Source of the DNA: Sorangium cellulosum So ce56
GTDB lineage: Bacteria; Myxococcota_A; Polyangia; Polyangiales; Polyangiaceae
DNA length: 64,000 nucleotides
Assembly: GCF_000067165.1 (NCBI RefSeq)
Contig: NC_010162.1
Coordinates: 7,013,001 to 7,077,000, forward strand
Direction of reading: 5' to 3'
Positions 44,717 through 54,105 of the stretch are shown one piece after another (position 1 is the first letter of the stretch; each line of letters starts with the position of its first letter). The notes beneath the pieces were generated by a model. The model worked only from the letters and a program-made list of their open reading frames with translations. It was not told the DNA's origin and searched no databases. A program made the translations under genes and the position numbers.

Positions 44717-47700
44717 ATGCCAGAGACTCCCGCCCTCCCTCCAGCGCCCGGCACCGGCGTCCCGCGCCGGCAAGGCCGCTTTCGCCGGGCGCTGGCTCGC
44801 GCGGCCGCGGTGTCGGCCAGCGTCATCGGCCTGGGCGGCGTCTTCGTCGCTGCGGCGGCGGCCGGCGCCGTCATCCACCTGAACGCCGGGTCGACCCGCA
44901 ACCTGATAAGGCAGCTCGTCAACGATACCCTGCGGTCCACGCTCGAGGGGCGGATCGAGATCGAGCACGTCGACCGCCTCGGCCTCTTCACCGCCGACAT
45001 CTCCAGGGTGACGGTGAGCCACCCGAACGGAACCGAGCTCCTGCGCGTCAGCGGCGTCCACGCGGACTTCAACGCGCTGTCGATCGCGGCGGAGCTCCTC
45101 CTCGGCGACGGCGATCTCGCCGTCACGATCCCGCTCGTCCGGGTCGCGGACGCGGACGTGCTGCTCGAGCAGGACGAGCAAGGAGCGCTCACCCTGGCCG
45201 AGGCGTTCACGCCGACGCCGTCGGAGCCGGAGGAGCCGCCCGCCGAGCCAGCACGGCCGCTCCGCCTCGAGCTGTCGCGCGTCGTGCTCGATCGCGCGGC
45301 GGTCCACGGCACCGTCGCGCCAGGGAGCCCCATCGACGCCACGATCGAGGACCTCGCCGGCGGCGTCGTCGTCGCGGACCGGAGCCGGTACGCGCTCGAG
45401 CGCGTGCGCATCACGGAGCGGCGCCTGCTGCCGGTCCCGGTCGAGGCGACCAGCATCTCCGGGAGCGTCAGCGTGCCCGCGGACGCGCCGATGGAGCTCA
45501 CCGCGAAGCTCGAAGGGAGCGTCGGCGCGATCCCGCTCACGGCCGAGGGGACCTTGAAGGACGAGCGCCTCACGGCGCGGGTCTCGTCCGCGCGCGTGAC
45601 GCCCGAGGCGGCCCTCGCGATCGATCCGAGCGCGCCGCTCGCCCGGCCGCTCTCGGTGCTGGTGACCGCCGACGGAGCGCTCTCGGACCTGGCCGTCACG
45701 GCGCGCGTCGCGGTCCTCGATCCGCTCGTCGCGAGCGACGCCGTGACCGGCGAGGTCACCGCCAGCGCCCGGCTCGACGCGCTCGATCCGAAGCGCATCA
45801 CCGCCGAGGTGCGGATCTCGGAGCTCGACCCGCGCGCCTTCGTCGGGGCGGCGCCCGCCGCGCGGGTGAGCGCGGAGGCCCGAGGGGAGATCCACCTCGA
45901 CGAGGAGGGCGGGCCGCGCATCGTCGCCGAGGCCAGGACGGAGCCGTTCGTCGTCGCGGGGCAGCGCGTGCCGGCGACGGAGGCGCGCGCGACGCTCGAG
46001 CGCGGCGCGCTGCGGGCCGCGGCGACGATCCACGAGCCCGGCGCGCCCATCGAGGCCAGCGTCGCCCGCTCGAAGGACGGGGCGCTCGAGTTCGAGGCGC
46101 AGAGCGAGATCCCGTCGCTCGGCGCGGTGCAGCGCGTCCCGCGCGGCATCCACGGCAGCGCCGCGCTCCACGTCGAGGGAGCGCTCAGGGACGAGGCGCT
46201 CGACGCCAAGGCGACCGTGCGCGTCGCCGGGCTCCGCGTCGGGTCCGATCTGAAGCTCGGGCGCGGCGAGATCCAGGCCAAGGCCAGGGGGCCCCTCGAC
46301 AGGCTCACGATCGACGGCGTGTTCCGCGGAGCCGACCTCCGCGCCCAGCAGTACGCGTTCCGCAGCGTGGCGGCGAGCGCCGCGGGGCCCGTCACGGCGC
46401 CGCGCGTCCGCGTGTCGCTGGCCAGCGCGGAGCGCCGGATCACGGCCTCCGCCCGCCTCGATCTGCCGCGGAGCGAGGCGCGGCAGCTCCGCGTCGAGGT
46501 GGCGCGCGGGGAGGACGAGGTGACCGCGCAGGCCGCCCGCGTCGCGTGGGACCGCGGGATCGCCCTCCGCGGGCTCGCGCTGCGCGGCGACGGCGTCGGG
46601 GAGATCGAGGGGAGCCTCTCGCTCGCCGGGGACGAGATCGAGGGCGACCTCCGCGGCACCGCGATCGACCTCGCGCGCATCGCCGACATCACCGGCGCGC
46701 CGCTCGGGATAGGAGGCCTCGCCAACCTCGACGTGTCGGTGCACGGCCGGGGGGCGCGCCGCGCGGGGCGCGTCCAGATCGAGCTCGAGGACGGCTCGGT
46801 GCCGGGCGTGGCGCCGCGGCTCTCGATGAACGTGACGGCGCGCCTCGACGGGGAGGCGCTGAAGGCGGACGGCCTGGTCCGGCTGCTCGCGCCGCCCGAG
46901 CCGCCGCCCGCGCAGGGGCAGGAGGCCCAGCGCCGGGGCGCGACGCCCGAGCAGACGCTGACCACGGCCTTCGACACGGCGTCGCAGCAGGAGGCGCCAC
47001 CCCCGCCGGTGTGCCACGGCGCCATCGCGCGCGTGCTGGTCGACGGGAGCGCGGCGAGGCTGCGCGGGCCGCTCCTCTCGGCGCGCACCTGGCAGACCGT
47101 CACCGGCTCGGCCCGCATGGACGCCGACGCGTGGCAGCTCGGGTGCCTGGCGCAGGTGTCGCCGGTCCAGCTCGCGCTGAGCGAGCTCTCGGGCCGGCTC
47201 ACCGCGCGCCTCGCGGTGGCGCGCGAGGCGGGAGAGCGGCTCCCGTCGGTGCGGAGCCTCCTTGTCCGCACGGAGGGCCTGCGCGCGGCCGGGCCGATCG
47301 ACGCGCAGACGGGCGCGCCGGCGTGGGTGTCGAGGAAGCTCGACGCGCGGATCGCGGGGGATCTCGACGCGAAGACCGGCGACGCCCACGTCACGCTGTC
47401 GGTGTTCGATCGCCAGCTCGTGGCGGAGCTCTCGGCCGCGCTCGACGCCGATCTGCCGGCGCTCCTCGCCGATCCGGCCGCCGCGCTCCCGCGGACGTCG
47501 GTCGCCGCGCACCTCCGCGTGCCGCGCCGCCGGCTCAACGATCTCACCGAGCTGGCCGCCTTCGGGAAGCGGACGCCGGTGCTCTCCGGCTCCGCGGGGC
47601 TCGACGTGTACTTCGCGGGGAAGCTCGCCGAGCCCCGGCTCGTGGCCCGCGCGACGGCGGCGAACGTGAGCGGCACGGCCGGTCCCTCGCTCTTCGGCAA

Positions 47701-49645
47701 GGTCCGGCTCGACACGCTGCTCGTCTATGACGGGCGCGACGCCGCGCTCGACGCGTACGCGTTCCGCGGACCGATCACGTACATGACGGCGAAGGCGAAG
47801 CTGGGCGCGGACGCCGCCGCCCTCCTCGGCGGGGCCCGCTCCGCTCGGCGCTTCAGCAACGGCAGCCTCGAGGCGAAGATCGCGGATCTGCCGCTCGCGG
47901 AGGTCCCCGTCCTCGCGGACATGCAGATCGGCGGCGAGGCGCGCGGCGAGATCTCCGTGCGCGGGCTGTTCGAGGCCGCGCCCGAGGTCAGGGCGCACCT
48001 TCAGTTCCCGGGCCTCACGCTCGGCCCCGACGCGCGGTTCGAGACCGCCGAGGCGTCGCTCGACATCGCGCCGCCGGGCGGCGCGGGGCGCACAGCGGCC
48101 GTGGCGAGCGTGCGGCTCGAGGGGCGGGAAGGCGGCCGGATCGAGGCCAAGGCCCAGGCGCCCATGGTGTGGGACGCGAACGTGATCCCGACGCTCACCG
48201 ACGATCGGAACGCCTCGGTGTCGCTCGCGGTCGATCGCTTCCGCCTGAGGGCGCTGGAGCCGTTCGTGCAGGGCTCGGTGAACCGGCTCGACGGCACGCT
48301 CGACGGCGAGGTGCGGCTCGGGCTCGGCGCGCAGGCGGGCTTCTCCGGCGAGATGCGCCTCGAGGGCGGCGTCGTCCAGGTGGCCACGATCGGCCAGCCG
48401 TTCGAGAACGCCTCGTTCCGCGTCGCCGCGAGCCCCTCCGGCGAGCTCCGCGTCGACGACCTCCGCGCCGACGCAGGCAACGGCCAGGTGCGCGGGAGCG
48501 CGACCCTCCAGATGGAAGGGCTCGCGTTCCGGAACGCCCGCGCCGAGCTCTCGATCCCGAGAGGCCGGGCCCTCCCGATCACGCTGGAGGGCGTCCCGAT
48601 GGGCGAGGTGCGCGGCCGGGTGGCGCTCGCGGCGGAGAAGCGGGCCGAGGAGATCGCCGTCCGCGTCGACGTGCCCTCGCTCGATCTGACGCTGCCGCCC
48701 ACGATCGGGCGGAGCGTGCAGCCGCTCGGCGAGAACCCGACCATCACGACGTCGGCGCCGCTCAGCCAGGAGGACTACGAGGCGCGGCGCGCGCCGGCCG
48801 AGCCGCCGGAGCAGGCGAAGGAGAGCGCGGGCGGCACGCCGATCGCCATGGAGGTCCACCTCGGCAGGATCGGCGTCGAGGGCGACATGGTGCGGGCCTC
48901 GCTGTCGGGGGATCGGGCGCACCCCCTCCGCATCAAGATCGCGGGAGAGACCGAGATCCGGGGCAACGTGAACATCGTGTCGGGCAGGCTCGAGGTGCTC
49001 GGCAAGGAGTTCGAGATCGAGCCTGGCGTGGTCGCCCTGCAGGGGGATCCGTCGAACCCGTTCCTGAACGTGAGGGCGTTCCACGACACGCCGGAGGGGA
49101 CGCGCATCTTCATCGACTATGTGGGGCAGCTCAACCCGATCACCGAGGACAAGATCACCTTCCGTTCGGAGCCGCCGCGCCCGGAGAACGAGGTGATCGC
49201 CGAGCTCCTGCTCGGCAGGGAGTTCGCGGAAGGCACGCTGGCGGGCGGCACGTCCGAGCAGCCCGCGTCGGGCGGCAGCGCCGCCGGCGGGGTCGCGGCC
49301 AGCGTGGGGACCGGGATCGCGTCCGCGCAGATCAACATGATCCTCCAGAGCATCGGTCCGCTCCGGAACTTCGAGACGAAGCTGGGCACGACCGAGGAAG
49401 GCGCGCTGAAGACGACCGTGGGCTACCAGCTCGGGCAGCAGGTGACCGCGAGCGCGAGCTACGAGGCGGGGCCGACGGGGCAAGGACAGGGGCCAGGGTC
49501 CGGGGGCGGCAACACCGGCGCGCAGGCGCGCACCGAGGTGAGCCTCGAGTGGCGCTTCCGCCGGGACTGGTCGCTGCGGGCGGCGATGGCGACCGGCGCG
49601 AACCCGGCGACGAGCCTCGACCTGCTCTGGAAGCACCGCTACTGA
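44717..49645 (+). CDS. tamB: Translocation and assembly module protein TamB
   Basis: 1,642 aa from ATG 44717 (MPETPALPPAPGTGVPRRQG). A basic N-terminus and a transmembrane helix (about 26-52, ASVIGLGGVFVAAAAAGAVI) anchor it in the inner membrane. Then come ~1,100 residues of repetitive beta strands and the C-terminal DUF490 domain: VNIVSGRLEVLGKEFEIEPG, VVALQGDPSNPFLNVRAFHD, VIAELLLGREFAEG and a terminal EVSLEWRFRRDWSLRAAM/LLWKHRY. TamB bridges the periplasm and helps insert outer-membrane proteins or move phospholipids. TamA (BamA-like), often adjacent, is not here. An in-frame ATG at 44648 lies inside the repeat element and is unlikely. Confidence 0.92.
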   Translation: MPETPALPPAPGTGVPRRQGRFRRALARAAAVSASVIGLGGVFVAAAAAGAVIHLNAGSTRNLIRQLVNDTLRSTLEGRIEIEHVDRLGLFTADISRVTVSHPNGTELLRVSGVHADFNALSIAAELLLGDGDLAVTIPLVRVADADVLLEQDEQGALTLAEAFTPTPSEPEEPPAEPARPLRLELSRVVLDRAAVHGTVAPGSPIDATIEDLAGGVVVADRSRYALERVRITERRLLPVPVEATSISGSVSVPADAPMELTAKLEGSVGAIPLTAEGTLKDERLTARVSSARVTPEAALAIDPSAPLARPLSVLVTADGALSDLAVTARVAVLDPLVASDAVTGEVTASARLDALDPKRITAEVRISELDPRAFVGAAPAARVSAEARGEIHLDEEGGPRIVAEARTEPFVVAGQRVPATEARATLERGALRAAATIHEPGAPIEASVARSKDGALEFEAQSEIPSLGAVQRVPRGIHGSAALHVEGALRDEALDAKATVRVAGLRVGSDLKLGRGEIQAKARGPLDRLTIDGVFRGADLRAQQYAFRSVAASAAGPVTAPRVRVSLASAERRITASARLDLPRSEARQLRVEVARGEDEVTAQAARVAWDRGIALRGLALRGDGVGEIEGSLSLAGDEIEGDLRGTAIDLARIADITGAPLGIGGLANLDVSVHGRGARRAGRVQIELEDGSVPGVAPRLSMNVTARLDGEALKADGLVRLLAPPEPPPAQGQEAQRRGATPEQTLTTAFDTASQQEAPPPPVCHGAIARVLVDGSAARLRGPLLSARTWQTVTGSARMDADAWQLGCLAQVSPVQLALSELSGRLTARLAVAREAGERLPSVRSLLVRTEGLRAAGPIDAQTGAPAWVSRKLDARIAGDLDAKTGDAHVTLSVFDRQLVAELSAALDADLPALLADPAAALPRTSVAAHLRVPRRRLNDLTELAAFGKRTPVLSGSAGLDVYFAGKLAEPRLVARATAANVSGTAGPSLFGKVRLDTLLVYDGRDAALDAYAFRGPITYMTAKAKLGADAAALLGGARSARRFSNGSLEAKIADLPLAEVPVLADMQIGGEARGEISVRGLFEAAPEVRAHLQFPGLTLGPDARFETAEASLDIAPPGGAGRTAAVASVRLEGREGGRIEAKAQAPMVWDANVIPTLTDDRNASVSLAVDRFRLRALEPFVQGSVNRLDGTLDGEVRLGLGAQAGFSGEMRLEGGVVQVATIGQPFENASFRVAASPSGELRVDDLRADAGNGQVRGSATLQMEGLAFRNARAELSIPRGRALPITLEGVPMGEVRGRVALAAEKRAEEIAVRVDVPSLDLTLPPTIGRSVQPLGENPTITTSAPLSQEDYEARRAPAEPPEQAKESAGGTPIAMEVHLGRIGVEGDMVRASLSGDRAHPLRIKIAGETEIRGNVNIVSGRLEVLGKEFEIEPGVVALQGDPSNPFLNVRAFHDTPEGTRIFIDYVGQLNPITEDKITFRSEPPRPENEVIAELLLGREFAEGTLAGGTSEQPASGGSAAGGVAASVGTGIASAQINMILQSIGPLRNFETKLGTTEEGALKTTVGYQLGQQVTASASYEAGPTGQGQGPGSGGGNTGAQARTEVSLEWRFRRDWSLRAAMATGANPATSLDLLWKHRY

Positions 49646-49716
49646 GCGCCGTCGCGCCGCGGGCGCGCCCGTTCGTCAGGGCGGCGCCTCCCCTCTGGCG
49701 CCGGCTGCGCGCCGGC

Positions 49717-50346
49717 TCAGCGCGCGACGCAGATGCCGCCGCAGTCCGCGCCGATCGGCGGGCTGCAGTCGTCGCCGGGATCGTCGATGCAGGTGAGCCC
49801 CTCGGGGCACGGGCGCGCCGTGATGCCGCCGCACGCCTGCGGCCGTGGCTCGGGCACCACGCAGATGCCGCCGCAGTCCGCCCCGCCGTGCTTCGGGTCG
49901 CAGTCGTCGCTCGGATCGTCGATGCACTCGAGCCCCTCGGGGCACTCGAACCCCGCGAACCCCCCGCAAAACGGCGGCTTGGGCGTCGGTTCCACGCAGA
50001 TGCCGCCGCAGTCCGCCCCGCCGCGCGCCGGGTCGCAGTCGTCGCTCGGATCGTCGACGCACTCGAGCCCGTCGGGGCACGGGAAACCCGCGAATCCGCC
50101 GCACATCGTCGTCGGCGGGTCCTCGACGCACACGCCGGGACAGTCCGCGCCGCCGTGCTCGGGGTCGCAGTCGTCGCTCGGATCGTCGACGCAGGCGAGC
50201 CCGTCGGGACAAGGGGTCCCGAGGAACCCGCCGCACGTCTCTGATTCGGACGGATCCACCGATTCACCGGTGTCGCCGCCGCCGTCCCTGGCGCAGCCCA
50301 CGAGCCCGATCACGATCAGCAAGAGAGCCATCCCTTTGTGGCGCAT
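49717..50346 (-). CDS. Lipoprotein with four Cys-rich tandem repeats
   Basis: 209 aa from ATG 50346 (GGAGG 6 bp upstream). Lipobox LVGC, then four repeats of ~40 residues, each with six cysteines: CGGFAGFPCPDGLECVDDPS, followed by DDCDPARGGADCGGICV. The layout resembles small disulphide-rich modules of Kazal or eight-cysteine type, but the spacing is its own. Such repeats suit a surface protein stabilised by disulphides, perhaps an inhibitor or binding module. It is convergent with tamB and downstream of the VWA lipoprotein gene on the same strand. Confidence 0.85.
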   Translation of the reverse strand: MRHKGMALLLIVIGLVGCARDGGGDTGESVDPSESETCGGFLGTPCPDGLACVDDPSDDCDPEHGGADCPGVCVEDPPTTMCGGFAGFPCPDGLECVDDPSDDCDPARGGADCGGICVEPTPKPPFCGGFAGFECPEGLECIDDPSDDCDPKHGGADCGGICVVPEPRPQACGGITARPCPEGLTCIDDPGDDCSPPIGADCGGICVAR

Positions 50347-50609
50347 CAGAACCTCCGCGTTGCGTTTGTCCGAACCCCACCATGAAGCACCTTCGGTGCC
50401 ACGGGAAGCAGACGCAATTCGGGCGGAGGGCGCGGTTTTCGGCGCGGGCACCGCGATCGCGGTGTCTTGCTGTGTCGCGGTTGTGCCAGCGGCTTGACGG
50501 GAGGATCCGCGGGCGCAGGCGGAAGTCGTCTCCTCCGCGAGCCCAGGAGCGGCGCATGCATTCCGCGCGCCGTCCCTGGGCGGGCCGCGTCGATGGGGGC
50601 GCCGGCGCG

Positions 50610-52613
50610 TCAGAGCGCGGTGGAGAGCCGGTCGAGCACGGCGTTCATGATCGGCCGATAGCCGTAGTCAGGCGACGAGGGGTCGGCCAGCTGCGCCGGG
50701 CAGATGGAGCCTGCGACGCCGCGCTCCCCGAGGCTCCGGATCAACTGCAGCTCGCGGAGGCCAGGGTAGGCCTTGGCGTGGTCCTGCGTCGTGGACCGCG
50801 CCCCGGGATCCGTCGGGCCGTTCGTGCCTTCGGGCTTGCACAGCGGGCTGTCGCTGGGCACGCCGGCGATCGGCCTGCAATCGCACGACTGGGCCGTACC
50901 GTCGCAGTTGCGTTCCTCGGCGAGGGGGAAGATGCAGGCGTACTGGAGATCTCCAGTGCTTCCCAGCGGGATCGTGTACTCGCGGCCGTTGATCCCGTTC
51001 CAGCCGTTGGCGTTCGGCTGGACGAGCGGCTCACCGGTGATCGGGTTATCGCCCGAGCGGGGCGCCGCCGACTCGATCATGAGCGGATCCGCGGGCAGGA
51101 TGTAGTTCGCCGGATCGCCGAGGACAGCTTCCCAGGTGCTGCTGAGGGTCGTGCCGGACGGCGGGTCGGCGAGCTCAGCGGCGTTCTTGAGCCCGCCGAC
51201 CGGCTGGCCGAACTGGTTCAGGCCGCCCAGGAGATCGGGCTCGCCGAGCGCGTTCTGGCGCGCCAGGTCCTGCCAAGGCACGCCGACGATGCCGGTGAAC
51301 ATGACGTGCTGCGGCCCTCGGGTCCGGGTGTTGTCGTCCTCTGGGTCCAGATCCGAGAAGATCGGGTTCGGCACGAGCTCTCCGCTCCTCGACACCACCC
51401 AGGGCTCCGTGAGCGCCCGGGTGTACCGCTCGACCGGGTACAGGAAGTCGAACCCGAAGCGGCGCTTCTGGTCCCAGCACCGGCTGTTCACCGGGTCTTC
51501 CGCCGCGGTGAGCCTGGCGGTGTTGCCATGGGAGTCGGTGCAGGTCGGATCGTGGGGGCAACCGTCCTGCTGCTGTGAGCAGTTCCTGCAGCACGGATCA
51601 TTCGGGTTGGTGGCGCACTCGCTCCGTGGCCGCCACATCCTGAAGCCCGCTGCCACCTCGGCGGCGAGGTAGTTCTTGCCTTCCTCCCTTATCGAGCAGT
51701 CGTTCTCGTCGGAGAGCATCACGATGAGCAGGAGCGAGTCCGGCCGGAGGAAGGCCTTCCGCTGCGCCAGGAGCGTCGTGTCGAGCCCTCCCAGCACGAT
51801 GTTCTCGTGCGTCGGCGACACGGAGATCGTCTCATACGGCTCGGGATCGACGAGGAAGCGATAGAAGCTCTCCAGCGGCGCCTCGTAGCCGCACCCGGCT
51901 TGCCCGACCCCTTGCACGATGTCGCTGAGCTTCTCGGCGAGCGCCGCCGGGTCGGAGTCTCCCGCGGGGACGTGGCTTCCGGCCGCGTCCCACACGAGGA
52001 AGCCCTTGTCCTGATAGGTCGGCAGGTCGTTCTCGGCAACCCCCTCATTGGAGCGCGCGAGGAGGTGGGCCATGTCGACGTTCGAAGCGGACGTCTGCCC
52101 CTGGCAGGCGCTCGACCCGTGGCCGCCGAGGCTGCTGCTGATGACACCGATGTGCATGTCCTGCACCGGAGTGCGCACGCGCAATGTGCCAGCGGGGCAT
52201 GCGCTCGACCCGCTCGGGGGCCGGAAGCCCGGAGCAACACCGGTCGGATCCACGCAGAGCGGGTTGGTCAGGCCATCGACGAAGTCGGCGAGCACCAGGC
52301 GCATCACTTCCTGCTTGTCCGCCATCGAGACGGAGTTGTCGACGACCAAGAGGAGATCGACCTTGTCCGGCGTGAACTCCGGCGGGTCCCAGCCCCCTGT
52401 GCCTGAGGTGACGCCGGCGGTGGAGGTGACGGCGTCGCTCCAGCTGCCACCGCTGCCGCCTTCTCCGCTGCTGCCGCTGCCGCCTTCTCCGCCCGTTCCC
52501 GAGCTGGAGCTGGCGCCCGCCCCGCCGAGGGAGAGCTCGACTTGACATGCCGCGAGCGAGACGGCGCTCAGGACGAGAAAGGGAGACAGCGCTCTTGATA
52601 GCCTCGAAGACAT
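50610..52613 (-). CDS. VWA-domain lipoprotein
   Basis: 667 aa from ATG 52613 with AAGGAGG upstream. Signal peptide with lipobox LAAC (Cys23), a Ser/Gly linker (SSSSGTGGEGGSGSSGEGGS), then a von Willebrand A domain: VDLLLVVDNSVSMADKQEVM carries the MIDAS D-x-S-x-S, and LLLIVMLSDENDCS contains the later Asp. A cysteine-rich insert (NDPCCRNCSQQQDGCPHDPT) and a long C-terminal region of unknown fold follow. Surface VWA proteins bind ligands through a metal ion; many myxobacterial paralogues exist. The hairpin element copy 2 and MITE lie upstream. Confidence 0.9.
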   Translation of the reverse strand: MSSRLSRALSPFLVLSAVSLAACQVELSLGGAGASSSSGTGGEGGSGSSGEGGSGGSWSDAVTSTAGVTSGTGGWDPPEFTPDKVDLLLVVDNSVSMADKQEVMRLVLADFVDGLTNPLCVDPTGVAPGFRPPSGSSACPAGTLRVRTPVQDMHIGVISSSLGGHGSSACQGQTSASNVDMAHLLARSNEGVAENDLPTYQDKGFLVWDAAGSHVPAGDSDPAALAEKLSDIVQGVGQAGCGYEAPLESFYRFLVDPEPYETISVSPTHENIVLGGLDTTLLAQRKAFLRPDSLLLIVMLSDENDCSIREEGKNYLAAEVAAGFRMWRPRSECATNPNDPCCRNCSQQQDGCPHDPTCTDSHGNTARLTAAEDPVNSRCWDQKRRFGFDFLYPVERYTRALTEPWVVSRSGELVPNPIFSDLDPEDDNTRTRGPQHVMFTGIVGVPWQDLARQNALGEPDLLGGLNQFGQPVGGLKNAAELADPPSGTTLSSTWEAVLGDPANYILPADPLMIESAAPRSGDNPITGEPLVQPNANGWNGINGREYTIPLGSTGDLQYACIFPLAEERNCDGTAQSCDCRPIAGVPSDSPLCKPEGTNGPTDPGARSTTQDHAKAYPGLRELQLIRSLGERGVAGSICPAQLADPSSPDYGYRPIMNAVLDRLSTAL

Positions 52614-52770
52614 AATTCCTCCTTGCGCGGTGCCGTGACGCGCCGTCAAACACCGGCAGTGACCGAACGTGAAGGGACGCCCGCCTCGCTTCCCATTTCA
52701 AAAAACCACCCAGCCCCCAAACGATGCGGACAGCCCCCTTCCCCGCCCCCGGATCGCCCCCGCAAATCGC

Positions 52771-52915
52771 AGAGCGACAAACGGGTTGAAACTGCCTGAG
52801 AAGCGCAGAATTTCAACCGCCAAGGCGCCATAAGACGCCAAGATTTTTGTGATTCTTGGCGTCTTATGGCGTCTTGGCGGTTAATTCTCGCTTGATCAAC
52901 GTGATCGATGTTCTA
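52771..52915 (-). repeat. Hairpin repeat element, copy 2 (inverted)
   Basis: Reads on the minus strand as copy 1 does on the plus: same start (TAGAACATCGATCACGTTGA), same 27-bp hairpin (52815-52841 and 52856-52882, one G/A difference that would still pair as G-U) and same end (CCCGTTTGTCGCTCT). The loop sequence differs from copy 1 while the stem is kept, suggesting that structure is selected or that copies are recent. Its TAG end abuts the MITE at 52913. Confidence 0.88.
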
Positions 52916-53032
52916 GTACTACAGCCGTACTTGCGGTCCATTTGCGGCTGTAGACGGGCGGACGGGCACGGATTTCTCGACGATTTTGATGTCTACAGCC
53001 GCACCTCGGACCAAGTACGGCTGTAGTACTAG
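52913..53032. mobile_element. 120-bp palindromic MITE-like element with CTAG ends
   Basis: The 21-bp termini (CTAGTACTACAGCCGTACTT plus one more base) are perfect inverted repeats. Inside each arm a second copy of CTACAGCCG in inverse orientation (52919-52927 with 52945-52953; 52993-53001 with 53018-53026) lets each end fold on its own. The unique centre is ~35 bp. CTAG at both ends (52913-52916, 53029-53032) looks like a target duplication. No coding capacity, so any movement would need a transposase elsewhere. The right CTAG supplies the stop codon of the 53029-54105 gene. Confidence 0.85.
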
Positions 53033-54105
53033 GGGGTGAAGGAGCGGAGGCGAGGTACGTGCGGGCTCGACGGATAGGCCACGAGGAACGCCGACGCGCG
53101 CTGCGCGGCCGCCGCGCGATCGCCGCTCTGCCAGAGCGCCTCGATGGTGAGCGCCTCGCGCTCCTGCGCCAGCGCGCCGCCGGGGAAGCGGAGCCGCGCC
53201 TGCTCGGCGATCCTCAGCGCGCCGGCGGCGTCGCCGCGCCGGAGCGCCGCGCGTGCGTCGCCGAGGAGCGTCAGCTCCTCGCGCAGCCGGCTCTCCCGCA
53301 GCCCCGGGCTGGACGCGCCCTCCGCGCCGAGCTCCGCGCCTGTGGCCTCCGGCGCGGGCGCCGCTTCGAGGACGTCCGCCCCGGCCGCGGGCCGCGCGCT
53401 CGCGGCGCGCTCCGATGGCGGCGCGCCCGGGCTCGCGGGCGTCGCGGCCGCGCGGGGGCCGGTCCGCGCGGGTGACCTGCCCGGCAGCGGCGCCTCGGCC
53501 GGCGGAAGCGGCCTGGATCGCAGCGGCGCCTCGACCGGCGGCGGCTCGGCGTGTGCCGGCTCGGCAGGCGCGGCAGGCTCACGGCCCTCCGGCGGCGAAA
53601 CCGGCGCGGATCCCGGCGCCGCGACGGCCTCCGCGGCCTCGACGATCCGAGCCGGCGGCGCCTCGCTCGACGGGGCCACGACGGCATAGCCGGCGACGAT
53701 CAGGCCCCCGCAGGCGGCGCCGAACAGCATCGCCTTCAGGATACCCGCAGCGCCCGCCGCTGCGGCCACGCCGCCGGTGACCGCCGCGCCGCCAGCGCCG
53801 GCGCCCGTCGCAACGGACACCACCTTGCCCGCGGACACGGCCGCGGCGATCTCGCCAGCGCCCGCGCTCGCCGCGCCGCTCGCGCTCGCCGCGCCGCCCC
53901 CGTTCACCGGGAGCGCCCCTCCCGCGGCGCCCTGAGCCCCTCCGAGCCCGGCGGCTCCGGCGAGGCCGATCTGCGCGGCCATCGCGGCCCACACCCGCTC
54001 CTGCGCCCCGTCGGGCGGGTCCGCCGACGGCGCTGCTCGCAGGAGCTCGCGCTCCATCTCGAGCGCGTTCGCCTCGGCGTCGAGCCAGCGCACCGGATCG
54101 CTCAT
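53029..54105 (-). CDS. Anti-sigma-like membrane protein with TPR-like C-terminus
   Basis: 358 aa. An N-terminal ~45-residue helical part (MSDPVRWLDAEANALEMERE), a long Ala/Gly stretch, a transmembrane helix (ILKAMLFGAACGGLIVAGYA), a Pro/Ala-rich periplasmic linker and a C-terminal helical repeat region (ARAALRRGDAAGALRIAEQA, AAAAQRASAFLVAYPSSPHV) like tetratricopeptide units. Its ATG overlaps the TGA of the ECF sigma gene (ATGA), the usual place for an anti-sigma factor; no zinc-binding anti-sigma motif is present, so this is inference. Its TAG stop lies in the terminal CTAG of the MITE. Confidence 0.75.
   Translation of the reverse strand: MSDPVRWLDAEANALEMERELLRAAPSADPPDGAQERVWAAMAAQIGLAGAAGLGGAQGAAGGALPVNGGGAASASGAASAGAGEIAAAVSAGKVVSVATGAGAGGAAVTGGVAAAAGAAGILKAMLFGAACGGLIVAGYAVVAPSSEAPPARIVEAAEAVAAPGSAPVSPPEGREPAAPAEPAHAEPPPVEAPLRSRPLPPAEAPLPGRSPARTGPRAAATPASPGAPPSERAASARPAAGADVLEAAPAPEATGAELGAEGASSPGLRESRLREELTLLGDARAALRRGDAAGALRIAEQARLRFPGGALAQEREALTIEALWQSGDRAAAAQRASAFLVAYPSSPHVPRLRSFTP

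Noticed and set aside
44708..49636. A very long open frame antisense to tamB (and a further one at 44581-47715)
   Set aside because: Its product is Arg/Glu/Ala-rich with no motif; it is the mirror of the GC3 bias of tamB, which has clear TamB features.
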